NCBI RefSeq assembly: GCF_015910445.1
Contig: NZ_CP048882.1
Coordinates: forward strand, 6,693,501 to 6,757,500
Reading direction: 5' to 3'
DNA length: 64,000 nucleotides
DNA from: Streptomyces bathyalis
GTDB lineage: Bacteria; Actinomycetota; Actinomycetes; Streptomycetales; Streptomycetaceae
Each line of letters opens with the position of its first letter. Position 1 is the first letter of the stretch. Positions 8,544 to 17,196 of the stretch are shown here, piece by piece. The notes beneath the pieces were generated by a model. It was not told the origin of the DNA. It did no database searches and saw only the letters and a program-made list of their open reading frames with translations. Position numbers and translations under genes: made by a program.

Positions 8544-9917
8544 ATGCCCGAGTCCGAGTCCGTCACCGGGACCGGTCATCAGCCCGATGCCCGGACCGAC
8601 CACCCCGCCTATCCCGTGGGTCTCCGCCTCGCAGGGCGCCGGGTCGTGGTCGTCGGCGGCGGAAGCGTCGCCCAGCGGCGGCTTCCCGCACTGCTGGCCG
8701 CGGGCGCTGACGTGGTGCTGATCTCGCCCTCCGTGACCCCGTCCGTCGAAGCCATGGCCGACGCGGGTGAACTGACCTGGCAGCGCCGCTCGTACACCGA
8801 CGGCGACCTGGACGGTGCCTGGTACGTGCTGATCGCCACCGACGACCCGGCGACCAACTCGGCCGCCTCCGCCGAAGCGGAGTCCCGCCGGGTGTGGTGC
8901 GTGCGCAGTGACGACGCCTCGGCAGCGACCGCGTGGACCCCGGCCACGGGCCAGAGCGAAGGCGTCACCGTCGCCGTCCTCACCGGACGCGACCCGCGCC
9001 GCTCGGCAGCCGTTCGCGACGCCGTCGTCGAAGGGCTGCACACCGGCACCCTCGGCGCGCCCCGGCACCGCGGCCGCAGCGGGGGAGTGGCCCTCGTCGG
9101 CGGCGGTCCCGGCGACCCGGAGCTGATCACGGTGCGCGGCCGCCGGCTGCTCGCGGAGGCCGACGTGGTCGTCGCCGACCGGCTCGGGCCACGCGATCTG
9201 CTGGCCGAACTGCCCCCGCACGTCGAGGTGATCGACGCCGCGAAGATCCCCTACGGGCGCGCGATGGCGCAGGAGGCCATCAACGACGCCCTCATCGAGC
9301 ACGCCAAGGCAGGGAGATCCGTCGTACGCCTCAAGGGCGGCGACCCGTTCGTCTTCGGCCGCGGCATGGAGGAGGCGGAACAGCTCGCGGAGGCAGGCGT
9401 CCCCGTCACCGTCGTGCCCGGAATCACCAGCGCGGTGAGCGTCCCCGCCTCCGTCGGCATCCCCGTCACGCACCGCGGCGTCGCGCACGAGTTCACGGTG
9501 GTCAGCGGCCACGTCGCCCCCGACGACCCGCGGTCGCTCGTCGACTGGCCCGCGCTGGCGAGGCTGCGTGGCACGCTCGTGCTGATGATGGCCGTGGAGC
9601 GGATCGGCGCCATCGCCGAGACCCTGATGCAGCACGGCAGGGACGCTGACACGCCCGTCGCCGTCATCCAGGAGGGGACGACCGCGACCGAACGCCGTGT
9701 GGACGCCACCCTGGCGACCGTCGCCGAGCGCGCCGCCGCGGAGCAGGTGCGTCCGCCGGCCGTCATCGTCGTCGGGGACGTCGTATCCGTCGGCGCCGCC
9801 GTCTCGCGCGCAGCGTCGGCCGGGAACCCACCGGGCACAGGAACGGACGACGACGCCACCGGCAGCGACGGCCGAACGGCCTCCGGACCCGGCGCGGACT
9901 CAGGGACCGGAAGCTGA
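8544..9917 (+). CDS. cysG: Siroheme synthase / uroporphyrinogen-III C-methyltransferase
   Basis: 457 residues. The N-terminal Rossmann domain (RRVVVVGGGSVAQRR, ~32-46) is the precorrin-2 dehydrogenase/ferrochelatase module. The C-terminal methylase starts with VALVGGGPGDPELIT (~183-197) and carries RLKGGDPFVFGRG (~260-272) and PVTVVPGITSA. It converts uroporphyrinogen III to precorrin-2 with SAM, and can oxidise and metallate it to siroheme. It thus feeds both cobalamin and sulfite/nitrite reductase cofactors. AAGGAG lies about 10 nt before the ATG. The last ~40 residues are a low-complexity tail. Whether the organism uses it mainly for siroheme or for B12 is not decidable here, but it follows cobL and cobT. 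Confidence 0.92.
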   Translation: MPESESVTGTGHQPDARTDHPAYPVGLRLAGRRVVVVGGGSVAQRRLPALLAAGADVVLISPSVTPSVEAMADAGELTWQRRSYTDGDLDGAWYVLIATDDPATNSAASAEAESRRVWCVRSDDASAATAWTPATGQSEGVTVAVLTGRDPRRSAAVRDAVVEGLHTGTLGAPRHRGRSGGVALVGGGPGDPELITVRGRRLLAEADVVVADRLGPRDLLAELPPHVEVIDAAKIPYGRAMAQEAINDALIEHAKAGRSVVRLKGGDPFVFGRGMEEAEQLAEAGVPVTVVPGITSAVSVPASVGIPVTHRGVAHEFTVVSGHVAPDDPRSLVDWPALARLRGTLVLMMAVERIGAIAETLMQHGRDADTPVAVIQEGTTATERRVDATLATVAERAAAEQVRPPAVIVVGDVVSVGAAVSRAASAGNPPGTGTDDDATGSDGRTASGPGADSGTGS

Positions 9918-9930
9918 ACCGGGGCCGACC

Positions 9931-10737
9931 GTGGCTGAAATCATCCCCGTCGACGATCCGGACGACCCCAGGCTGACCGACTTCACCGGGCTCACCGACG
10001 TCGAGCTCCGCCGCAGGCGAGAGCCCGCGGAGGGCTTGTTCATCGCGGAGGGCGAGAAGGTCATCCGCCGTGCCGCGGAGGCCGGTTACCCGATGCGCTC
10101 GATGCTTCTCTCCGAGAAGTGGGTCCCCGTCATGCGGGACGTCATCGACCAGGCGCGGGCACCCGCGTACGTCGTGAGTCCCGAGCTGGCCGAGCGCGTC
10201 ACCGGATACCACGTCCACCGCGGCGCGCTCGCCTCCATGGGACGCACGCCGCTGCCCGCGCCCGAGGCGCTGCTGGCGTCGGCGCGGCGCGTGGTGATCA
10301 TGGAGGCGGTCAACGACCACACCAACATCGGCGCGATATTCCGCAGCGCCGCGGCGCTCGGCATGGACGGTGTGCTGCTCTCACCGTCCTGCGCCGACCC
10401 GCTCTACCGGCGCTCCGTGAAGGTGTCGATGGGCGCCGTCTTCTCCGTCCCGTACGCGCGGCTCGCCGCGTGGCCGCACGGCCTCGCCTCCGTCCGCGAG
10501 GCCGGGTTCCGGCTGCTGGCGCTCACGCCCGAGGCCGGGGCCGTGCCGCTCGACGATGCCGGCGCGCACCGGCTGCCGCGAGTGGCGCTGCTGCTGGGAG
10601 CGGAGGGGGACGGGCTGTCCGAGCGCGCGATGCGGGTCGCCGACGAACGCGTCCGCATCCCGATGGCGCACGGTGTGGATTCGCTCAACGTCGGTGCCGC
10701 CGCGGCCGTGGCCTTCTACGCCGTGACGAGGACCTGA
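9931..10737 (+). CDS. TrmH/SpoU family rRNA 2'-O-methyltransferase
   Basis: 268 residues from GTG 9931, 13 bp after cysG. It has an N-terminal RNA-binding region (TDVELRRRREPAEGLFIAEG) typical of the 23S rRNA methyltransferases in this family. The three SPOUT motifs follow: NDHTNIGAIFRSAAALG (~129-145), VALLLGAEGDGLS (~217) and IPMAHGVDSLNVGAAAAVAFY near the C-terminus. It should methylate a ribose in rRNA or tRNA with SAM. The target base cannot be told from sequence. The close spacing suggests read-through from cysG without an obvious functional link. An upstream extension overlapping cysG lacks family sequence. Confidence 0.88.
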   Translation: MAEIIPVDDPDDPRLTDFTGLTDVELRRRREPAEGLFIAEGEKVIRRAAEAGYPMRSMLLSEKWVPVMRDVIDQARAPAYVVSPELAERVTGYHVHRGALASMGRTPLPAPEALLASARRVVIMEAVNDHTNIGAIFRSAAALGMDGVLLSPSCADPLYRRSVKVSMGAVFSVPYARLAAWPHGLASVREAGFRLLALTPEAGAVPLDDAGAHRLPRVALLLGAEGDGLSERAMRVADERVRIPMAHGVDSLNVGAAAAVAFYAVTRT

Positions 10738-10792
10738 ACCGGCCGGACGGAGAGGGCGAGCCCGACGGGCAGCCGGTCCTGACGGAACGGAA

Positions 10793-10826
10793 GCAGTGCG
10801 TCGGGGACGCTGCAGGCCCCGACTGC
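10793..10826. terminator. Hairpin between convergent genes
   Basis: TCGGGG (10801-10806) pairs with CCCCGA (10817-10822), and GCAG/CTGC pair outside across a 4-nt bulge. It sits between the SpoU methyltransferase and the convergent kinase gene. Confidence 0.4.
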
Positions 10827-10834
10827 CGCCCGGA

Positions 10835-12466
10835 TCAATGCAGTTCGCGTGCCGCCCGCGCCCCGTCCGAGCCCTGAACCTCGTGCGCCGGGGCGACCGA
10901 CGCCGGACGCTCGGTCCCCTGCTGTTTGCCGAGGCCGCGCGCCGGCCCCTGGCAGCCCTGCGCCGCAGCGATCCCCAGCGCCACGAGCAGGGTCACCGTC
11001 ACGAACACGATGAGCCGCTGCCGCAGCAGCCTGCGGTCCGCCACGCGCCGCGCCGGGCCCTGCCCCTGGTCGCGGCCTTCCGTGCCCGGCCGCCGCGCCT
11101 GACCGGTGCGACCGGCACCGGAGTTGCCGCCCGCACGCGTGGAGGTCCGCGAAGAGGGACGGCTCCCGGTCCTGGACGCCGCGGAACGCTCGCCGGTGCG
11201 GGGCGTCGAGGCGCGCGGCGAGCCCACATGGCCCCCGGCACCGGACGATGAGCCGTCAGAGGTGCCGTGGTCACGCTGGTGCTCGCGGTGCCGGTCCTTG
11301 CGGGTGCCGTCGGCACGCTGCCGCCGGCGCTCCTCGGACCGCCGGAGGCGGGGACGGTCGCCCGGCGGCCTCGACCGGGGAACCATTCCGCCCCGGGCGC
11401 CGGACCCGGCCGAACCGCCTGACGAGCCCGGCCTGTTGGCGTTCGTGTTGACGCCTGTGGCCCTGGCGGCCGGGGGCCGCGTGCCGGCGCCCTGCCCGCC
11501 GCCGGAGCCCGCCCCGCTGCCGGCGGCGCCCCTGCCGCCCGGCCGGTCGGAGCCGTACGAGCCGTGGGAGCCGGTCGAGGCGCCGCCCCTGCCCGCCGTG
11601 TCCGTACCCGTACCTGCCGCACCGCCCGTCTGTTCCGACAGGCCGCGCGCCTCACGTGCCGCGATCTCCTTGAGCCGGAGGGAGAGCTGAAGGGGACTGG
11701 GGCGCTCCTCCGGCGACTTCACCAGACAGGCGTGGATGAGGGGAGCGAGAGCCGCGTGGACACTCTCCAGCTGCGGCTCCTCGTGGACCACGCGGTAGAG
11801 CATCACCTCGGAACTGCCCTGCCCGAAGGGGGAGTCGGCGGTCGCCGCGTACGCCAGCGTGGCCCCCAGCGCGAACACGTCGGTCGCGGGGGTCACCAGT
11901 GCGCCCCGCACCTGCTCGGGCGCCAGGAAGCCGGGGGAGCCGACGGCCGTGCCCACATGCGTCAGCGTGCTCGCACCCGTCGCCCATGCGATGCCGAAGT
12001 CGATGATGCGGGGGCCCTTGGGGGAGAGCAGGATGTTCGACGGCTTGAGGTCACGGTGCACGACGCCCGCCTCGTGCACGGCGACCAGCCCCTCCGCCAA
12101 CGACGCCCCGATGGAGGCGACTTGGCTCGCGGGAAGGGGACCGGCCTCGGTGACCTTGTCGTGCAGCGACGGACCCGGCACGTACTGCGTGGCGAACCAG
12201 GGCCTGTCCGCCTCCAGGTCGGCGGCCACCAGACGGGCGGTGCAGCCTCCGCGGATCCGCCGTGCGGCGGACACCTCGCGGGCGAAGCGCGAGCGGAACT
12301 CCTTGTCCTCCGCGAGATCCGGACGGATCACCTTCAGTGCGACCCGCTGCCCCCGGCGGTCGGAGCCGAGGTAGACGACGCCCATCCCGCCGGCCCCCAG
12401 CCGCCTGTGAAGCCTGAACGAGCCGACGACTCGCGGATCCTCGCGTCGGAGCCGCATCATCGCCAT
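10835..12466 (-). CDS. Membrane-anchored Ser/Thr protein kinase (PknB-like)
   Basis: 543 residues from ATG 12466, preceded by AGGGGAA. The kinase domain spans ~15-280 and has intact catalytic features: glycine loop GAGGMG (24-29), Lys45 in VALKV, HRDLKPSN (137-144), DFG (156-158) and FLAPEQV. Next comes ~190 residues of Gly/Ser/Arg-rich disordered linker, a single membrane helix near 485-502 (LIVFVTVTLLVALGIAA), and a short outer tail of ~40 residues. There is no PASTA or other sensor domain, so the input is unlikely to be a peptidoglycan fragment. A longer reading from 12574 has no Shine-Dalgarno. Active kinase is expected; substrates are unknown. Confidence 0.9.
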   Translation of the reverse strand: MAMMRLRREDPRVVGSFRLHRRLGAGGMGVVYLGSDRRGQRVALKVIRPDLAEDKEFRSRFAREVSAARRIRGGCTARLVAADLEADRPWFATQYVPGPSLHDKVTEAGPLPASQVASIGASLAEGLVAVHEAGVVHRDLKPSNILLSPKGPRIIDFGIAWATGASTLTHVGTAVGSPGFLAPEQVRGALVTPATDVFALGATLAYAATADSPFGQGSSEVMLYRVVHEEPQLESVHAALAPLIHACLVKSPEERPSPLQLSLRLKEIAAREARGLSEQTGGAAGTGTDTAGRGGASTGSHGSYGSDRPGGRGAAGSGAGSGGGQGAGTRPPAARATGVNTNANRPGSSGGSAGSGARGGMVPRSRPPGDRPRLRRSEERRRQRADGTRKDRHREHQRDHGTSDGSSSGAGGHVGSPRASTPRTGERSAASRTGSRPSSRTSTRAGGNSGAGRTGQARRPGTEGRDQGQGPARRVADRRLLRQRLIVFVTVTLLVALGIAAAQGCQGPARGLGKQQGTERPASVAPAHEVQGSDGARAARELH

Positions 12467-13214
12467 GTGTTCCCCTGCCTGCGGTGGTGAGGTCTGCCTG
12501 CCCCAGCGGGGATACCCCGACCGGTACGGGTGGACCCCCTGGTCTTTTCCTAGCGCGTCCGTCTGACGAGGCACAGCTTACGGACTGCTGCCACGCGGCG
12601 ACGACAGGCCGCGCACGCGGCGCTTCACCTGTTGCCCGGGCGGGAAACCCGCCGTCCGAGCGGCTCAACTGGCGTGCACCGTCCGGACGGAGCCTCCACG
12701 ACACGGCCCAACGTCCTCTTCTCGCAAGCGACTTGACGGCCCGGGAGTCACCTGGCGAGCAGACGTCTGAATGTCACGGGTGCCATCCCCGGACGGGTGT
12801 ACTGGAGGGCCGGAGACGGGACTTGACGAGGTGACGGTGCGGCAGCCGGTGCACCGATGGTGAGCGATGTCACCTGTTCACACGACCGGGTTCCCGCGCC
12901 GACGCAAGCGCCGTGCCACACCCCTTCCCACCGGCGCGTGCCCTGCGGCGGAGCATGCCGGCGCGGCTCCGGCGGCCTTGCTGCGCCGCTGCGCGGGTAC
13001 CCCTCCGGGAAGACCCCCGGACAGGGGGCGTCCGCCTCCACCCTGGGGAGTATCCGGCGGGCCCCGCCGTCATCCTGGGGGAGGCCCCGCAGTCGATACG
13101 CGGGCATGACGCTTCGCAGGTGCCCCCGCGCCTAATCTTTCTGCAAGCGGCGGGCGAAGCACTCGTCCCCCGAGGTCAGTCGCCCGCCGCCCCAGGAGGA
13201 GACGGGAGCGGACC
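12467..13214. other. Long divergent intergenic region
   Basis: About 750 bp between the kinase and the small membrane protein. Two TTGACG hexamers (12733 and 12823) lie exactly 90 bp apart inside CTTGACG, but neither has a fitting -10. Open frames across it look like random GC-rich frames. No RNA gene recognised. Confidence 0.45.
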
Positions 13215-13424
13215 ATGGCGCACACGGCAGAGCGCGCGGCACGCAGAGCGCGGGGACGGTTGGCGGCCATCGCCGACATCGGCACCCGTGGGAGCGGCCG
13301 GCGCCACCCGCTGGTGGCGGCCGCGATGGTCCTGCCCCTGGCCATCGTTCTGGCCATCGCCTTCGGTGCGGTGGAAGCGGTGGTCACACAGGCGTCGTCC
13401 GTGGCCGGAATGCTGGGGCACTGA
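13215..13424 (+). CDS. Small single-span membrane protein, function unknown
   Basis: 69 residues. An Arg/Ala-rich cytoplasmic N-terminus (ERAARRARGRLAAI) is followed by one hydrophobic helix at ~33-58 (LVAAAMVLPLAIVLAIAFGAV). The strong upstream GGAGGAGACGGGAG and clean ATG support translation. Basic residues before the helix predict the N-terminus inside. A strong hairpin about 90 bp downstream closes the unit, so the gene is probably monocistronic. I do not recognise the family. Confidence 0.65.
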   Translation: MAHTAERAARRARGRLAAIADIGTRGSGRRHPLVAAAMVLPLAIVLAIAFGAVEAVVTQASSVAGMLGH

Positions 13425-13510
13425 TCCGTGCTCCAGGCTCGGGAGAGCGGCCCGAGTCGGGGATAACCCGGCGATCAGCCCCGTGGGGACGGGGGTGCGA
13501 CGGACGGCAT

Positions 13511-13546
13511 TGAGGTCCGGGCAGCTGGGGAGCTGCCCGGACCTCA
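13511..13546 (+). terminator. Strong hairpin terminator, 16-bp perfect stem
   Basis: The arm 13511-13526 (TGAGGTCCGGGCAGCT) pairs perfectly with 13531-13546 around a GGGG loop, followed by CGTTTGTG. It ends transcription of the small membrane protein gene and insulates the phosphotransferase gene. Confidence 0.85.
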
Positions 13547-13664
13547 CGTTTGTGCGGGCGCGTCCGCGCGTACGATCCCACGAAGGGTGGCCGCCGCGAT
13601 CCGTACGAGCGACGGACCCGGCCCCGTTCCCCGATTCCGAACCGCTTCCGTCGCTGGGGGGACA

Positions 13665-14717
13665 GTGCCGACGACACTCTCGCTCACGGAGCGGCTGCGC
13701 GAACTCGCACGGGACGCGGCCGCGTCGCGCGACCGGTCCGCCGTCCCGGCTCAGGCCACGGCGGCCCTGCTCGCCGACCGTCCGGACGGCACGGTCGTCG
13801 GATGGGGCGACGTCGTCGCCAAGGCACACCCGGCCGCGTCGGAAGCCGGCGTGCGGGAACTGACCGTGCGCCTGAGCGTCGCCGCGCACCCCCGCCTCAC
13901 GGGCATCATGCTGGCGCCGCTCGCTCCCGGCGGCAGCCCGGCGGAACCCACCACGGAGACACGTCCGCTGCTCCTGGACGGGGAGCGTCCCGTGACCGTC
14001 TGGCCCCGCGGCGAGCCCGTGGATCCGGATGCACCCGACGCCGCCCCCTGGGAGGCGGCGGGCACGCTCCTCGCCCGCCTGCACTCCGTCCCCGCGGACG
14101 CGCTGGCCGCACAACTCCCGGGCCCGCTGCCGGCGATGAGAGGCCCGGCGAAGGCGGCACGAGCGGTCGAGCGGATGCGGACCGCGCTCGGCGACGGCAC
14201 CGCCGCTCCCGCACTCACCGCTGCGGCCGTCGCCGCCGAGGCCGCCTGGGCGACGCTGCCCGCCTGGTGCAGGGACGAGGAGCCGCAGGAGCCGTCAACT
14301 GCGGGCACTCTCTGCCACGGTGACTTCCACCTGGGTCAGTTGATCAGGCACCCGGCCGGCGGCGGGCCGTGGCAGCTCATCGACGTCGACGATCTGGGCC
14401 TCGGCGATCCGGCGTGGGACCTCGCCAGGCCCGCCGCCTGGTTCGCCACGGGGCTGCTGCCCGCGGCGTCCTGGAGCACGTTCCTGCACGCCTACCAGGC
14501 CGAATCCGGCACGGAAGCGGTGGACCCCTGGCCCCGCCTCGATGCGCCGGCGCGGGCCCTGACCGTTCAGACGGCCGCGATCGCCGTGGCCAAGGCGCAT
14601 GCTGCCCGGCGCCCACTGGACGAGGCCGAGGAGGAGTGCGCCGCGGCCTGCGACCGCATCGCCGCGGCCGCATCCGGACAACCCGGCGACCCGGGCTTTA
14701 GTCTTGATTCGCAGTAG
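13665..14717 (+). CDS. APH-fold phosphotransferase (aminoglycoside/choline kinase-like)
   Basis: 350 residues from GTG 13665, just after GGGGGGA. The C-terminal lobe has the Brenner-type motif LCHGDFHLGQLI (~216-227), where Asp is the catalytic base, and the metal-binding LIDVDDLGLGDPAWDLARPA (~237-256). The N-terminal lobe contains VVAKAH, the probable ATP-contacting strand and lysine. It should phosphorylate a hydroxyl on a small molecule using ATP. Members of this family act on aminoglycosides, homoserine, choline, maltose and many unknown substrates, so resistance should not be assumed. It is followed after 39 bp by a zinc-ribbon gene, perhaps in the same transcript. Confidence 0.85.
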   Translation: MPTTLSLTERLRELARDAAASRDRSAVPAQATAALLADRPDGTVVGWGDVVAKAHPAASEAGVRELTVRLSVAAHPRLTGIMLAPLAPGGSPAEPTTETRPLLLDGERPVTVWPRGEPVDPDAPDAAPWEAAGTLLARLHSVPADALAAQLPGPLPAMRGPAKAARAVERMRTALGDGTAAPALTAAAVAAEAAWATLPAWCRDEEPQEPSTAGTLCHGDFHLGQLIRHPAGGGPWQLIDVDDLGLGDPAWDLARPAAWFATGLLPAASWSTFLHAYQAESGTEAVDPWPRLDAPARALTVQTAAIAVAKAHAARRPLDEAEEECAAACDRIAAAASGQPGDPGFSLDSQ

Positions 14718-14756
14718 CCGAGCGGTGATCACACCGACGTGGAGAGGAAGTTGACC

Positions 14757-15062
14757 ATGCAGTGTCCCAAGTGCGGTGCGCCGATGCAGACGTTCAATCG
14801 CAACGGAGTCCAGATCGAGCAGTGCGGCGGCTGCCGGGGAATCTTCCTCGACTACGGCGAACTCGAGGCGCTCACACGCCTTGAGGGTCAGTGGTCGCAG
14901 CCCTCGGGCCCGCCTCCGGCAGCCCCGTACGGCCAGCAGGGCCACGCCCCGCAGGCATACCCCGCCGCGCCCGCCTGGGGCGGCTCGCACCACGGGCACC
15001 ACGGGCATCACGGCCATCACGGGCACAAGCGCGGCTTCGGCCACATGCTCTTCTCGTCATGA
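14757..15062 (+). CDS. Zf-TFIIB-type zinc ribbon protein with His-rich tail
   Basis: 101 residues. Cys pairs at the N-terminus (CPKCGAPM, residues 3-6) and CGGCRG (~24-27) form a TFIIB-like zinc ribbon with the family signature IFLDYGELEAL. The middle is Pro/Gln/Ala-rich. The C-terminus has HHGHHGHHGHHGH, a likely metal-binding histidine cluster. GGAGAGGAAG sits 6 nt before ATG 14757; GTG 14739 would destroy that spacing. Function is unknown. Proteins of this family are small, abundant and often found in actinobacteria. Strong terminator hairpin 60 bp downstream belongs to the opposite strand. Confidence 0.85.
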   Translation: MQCPKCGAPMQTFNRNGVQIEQCGGCRGIFLDYGELEALTRLEGQWSQPSGPPPAAPYGQQGHAPQAYPAAPAWGGSHHGHHGHHGHHGHKRGFGHMLFSS

Positions 15063-15120
15063 GCCCAGCCCCGGCGTGGGGTTGATCCGGGCACAAGGCC
15101 CGTCGCGTGAGACACAGAAA

Positions 15121-15146
15121 TGCCCCGGCCGCCATCGGCCGGGGCA
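15121..15146 (-). terminator. Terminator after tRNA-Val(GAC)
   Basis: TGCCCCGGCC pairs perfectly with GGCCGGGGCA around GCCATC. On the minus strand it is followed by TTTCTGTG. It ends the tRNA transcript. Confidence 0.85.
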
Positions 15147-15155
15147 CTCTCACTG

Positions 15156-15227
15156 TGCGCGGTACTGGGATTGAACCAGTGACCTCTTCCGTGTCAGGGA
15201 AGCGCTCTCCCGCTGAGCTAACCGCGC
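15156..15227 (-). tRNA. tRNA-Val(GAC)
   Basis: 72 nt. Acceptor GCGCGGT/ACCGCGC with discriminator A, D arm GCTCAGCGGGAGAGC, anticodon arm CTTCC-CTGACAC-GGAAG (anticodon GAC), and T arm ACTGG-TTCAATC-CCAGT. CCA is not encoded. The body from D arm to T arm is identical to the tRNA-Val at 17121-17192, but the acceptor stem differs. Confidence 0.95.
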
Positions 15228-15845
15228 GGGCTGTTGCGTCAGAGATATTGTCACGCTCTGACCTGCAAGACAAATCCGCTGGAGTGCGTGGGCGTCCGGG
15301 GCTGTTCCGTCCCCCGGCGCGAGGTACGGCCTGCGAGCGGAACGCGTCCGTGAGCTCGGACCGGAGCCGATGCAGGGCGAACTCGACGTGGCCCTCGACG
15401 AGTTCGAGGCATGAGACCCCGGGGACTCGCGCGGACACGGCCGGGGATGAGCCCGGTGATCGTCGCCTACGACTGCTCGATGAGCGAAGGCATCATGAGG
15501 CTGGAGCGGGCATCGCGGCCCCGCGCCCGCCCCGCTGTCTCCAGCGGCGCCGCCACGAGCCCCAGTGGCTTGCGCCCTCGTGCATCGTCTCCACCCGTCC
15601 GGGACTTCTCCGTTCGTCGCGGTTGACCGCCCTGCCGCGCCGCGGGACACCAGCGGCCGGGACCGTCGGAATGCGGGCGGCTGAGCTGTTCGAGGGTTGT
15701 TTGAAAGCGGCAACCTTTCTATCCGATGCCGGGCCGGTGTGGCGGGCTAGCGTCTGAATTTCCAGGGTGCAGGGGCCTTTGTGAATTGCGGAGTGGCCGT
15801 TTCGTGCGCTCTGGCGTTCATGGAGCAATCGATGAAGGGCCCGAC
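15228..15845. other. Intergenic region with possible gene remnant
   Basis: 618 bp. Beyond the tRNA promoter, a plus-strand frame at 15301-15414 ends in ERVRELG, then PMQGELDVALDEFEA and a stop. It reads like the C-terminus of a protein but has an upstream in-frame stop (15259) and no start. A second short frame from 15448 begins MSPVIVAYDCSMSEG. I could not identify either. They may be decayed coding sequence. Confidence 0.3.
15245..15273 (-). promoter_or_regulatory. Promoter for tRNA-Val(GAC)
   Basis: On the minus strand TTGTCT (15273-15268) and CAATAT (15250-15245) are separated by 17 bp, placing the transcription start roughly 10 nt before the tRNA 5' end. Confidence 0.6.
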
Positions 15846-16865
15846 ATGTCCAACCACTTCACCGGCCTCAGCCTTGGATCACCACTGGGCGACCAGCGGC
15901 TCGACCTGTGCGACCTGTACGCCTTCCAGGCACCCGGCGATTCCAGCAGGACCGTTCTCATCCTCAACGCCAATCCCAACGCCGATGCTCTTCACCCCGA
16001 TGCCGTGTACCGGCTGAACATCGACAACGACGGCGACTATCTGACCGACGTCGCCTTCAGCTGGGTCTTCAGCCCGGCAGCATCCGACGGCTCCCAGACC
16101 TACAGCGTCTTCATGGCGACCGGCACGGAATCCCGCAGGCCCGAGGCGGTGGGAACCAAGATCGTGTCGGAGTCCGCCGTCTCCTTCGGCCCACATGCCA
16201 ATGTGGTCAGCAACGGCGACTACAAGGTGGCCGCCGGCAGCCGCAGTGACGCCTTCTTCTTCGACTTCGACGGCATCACGAATCTGTTCGACACCAGCGG
16301 CAAGCGGAATTTCACGGCACCCCATCTCGACGGGAAGTCACCGTGGACCGGCGTCGACTCCAACACCACGGCCAACGTCTTCTCCATGGCCATCGAACTG
16401 CCGACCTCGGAGCTGGCCCCCGACCCCGAGCTGCGCATCTGGGGTCGCTGCAGCGTTCTTCGCGACGGCGAACTCATCCATGCGGACCGGGCAGGGCACC
16501 CCTCGGTCAGCAGTTTCTTCAACACGGACGACACCAAAGAGGAGTACAACGCCAGCGAGCCGGTCAACGACCGGGAGAGGTGGACGGACCAGTTCGTGCA
16601 TCTGCTGGGCCACACCGGCGACTACTCGCGTGAGGAGTCGATCAGGGCACTCGACGAGGAGGGCATCCTGCCGGACGTGCTCCACTTCGACCCCGCCAAG
16701 CCTGCCGTCTACCCCAACGGCCGGATGTTCACGGAAGACGTCATCGACATCCGCGTCGCGTTCCTCACCAAGAACGAGGCCCCTCCCACCGGCCTGAGCC
16801 CGCACACCGACATCCTGGACCGGTTCCCGTACCTCGGCGATCCGCACCCGGCAGCCGCCTCCTGA
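15846..16865 (+). CDS. DUF4331 family protein
   Basis: 339 residues, beginning MSNHFTGLSLG and the family signature LGDQRLDLCDLYAF. Further conserved pieces are ILNANPNAD, YRLNIDNDGDYLTDVAFSWVF, and NVFSMAIELPTSEL near the middle. No signal peptide or membrane helix is visible, so it is probably cytoplasmic or leaves by another route. DUF4331 has no established biochemical activity. AAGG precedes the ATG. It sits alone between two tRNA-Val loci on the opposite strand, which suggests late arrival at this position, though its base composition resembles its neighbours. Confidence 0.8.
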   Translation: MSNHFTGLSLGSPLGDQRLDLCDLYAFQAPGDSSRTVLILNANPNADALHPDAVYRLNIDNDGDYLTDVAFSWVFSPAASDGSQTYSVFMATGTESRRPEAVGTKIVSESAVSFGPHANVVSNGDYKVAAGSRSDAFFFDFDGITNLFDTSGKRNFTAPHLDGKSPWTGVDSNTTANVFSMAIELPTSELAPDPELRIWGRCSVLRDGELIHADRAGHPSVSSFFNTDDTKEEYNASEPVNDRERWTDQFVHLLGHTGDYSREESIRALDEEGILPDVLHFDPAKPAVYPNGRMFTEDVIDIRVAFLTKNEAPPTGLSPHTDILDRFPYLGDPHPAAAS

Positions 16866-17080
16866 GAATCCGGGCCGAAACATCCGGGCCTTCGGCGACC
16901 GCGCCACAGGGGCGAGGTCCGCTACGGGCGCGAGCAGGTGTCAGCGGAACGTGAACTCCTCGTTCCTCGGCCACATCGCGCCGCGAAGCACCCGAAGTAC
17001 GGCCACTCCGGCCCGAGTTCGCTCGCCAGGACCCCAAGTCCACCCCGCAGTCGCGCGGTTGGGGATCCTCACGAAATGCC

Positions 17081-17112
17081 AGAGGCCGTCCCCTCGTCGG
17101 GGGACGGCCTCT
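17081..17112 (-). terminator. Terminator of tRNA Gly-Cys-Val operon
   Basis: AGAGGCCGTCCCC (17081-17093) pairs perfectly with GGGGACGGCCTCT (17100-17112) around TCGTCG. It lies 9 nt past the tRNA-Val 3' end, reading on the minus strand, and is followed by GGCATTTCGT. Confidence 0.9.
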
Positions 17113-17120
17113 GATCTGCG

Positions 17121-17192
17121 TGGACGATACTGGGATTGAACCAGTGACCTCTTCCGTGTCAGGGAAGCGCTCTCCCGCTGAGCTAATCGTCC
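17121..17192 (-). tRNA. tRNA-Val(GAC)
   Basis: 72 nt. Acceptor GGACGAT/ATCGTCC, discriminator A, anticodon loop CTGACAC giving GAC. It is the last gene of a three-tRNA transcript. Its body matches the tRNA at 15156-15227 outside the acceptor stem. Confidence 0.95.
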
Positions 17193-17196
17193 TTGG

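Noticed and set aside
15448-15626. Short plus-strand frame starting MSPVIVAYDCSMSEG
   Set aside because: The beginning vaguely resembles a universal stress protein strand, but the rest is Arg/Pro/Ser-rich and family-less, and there is no Shine-Dalgarno.
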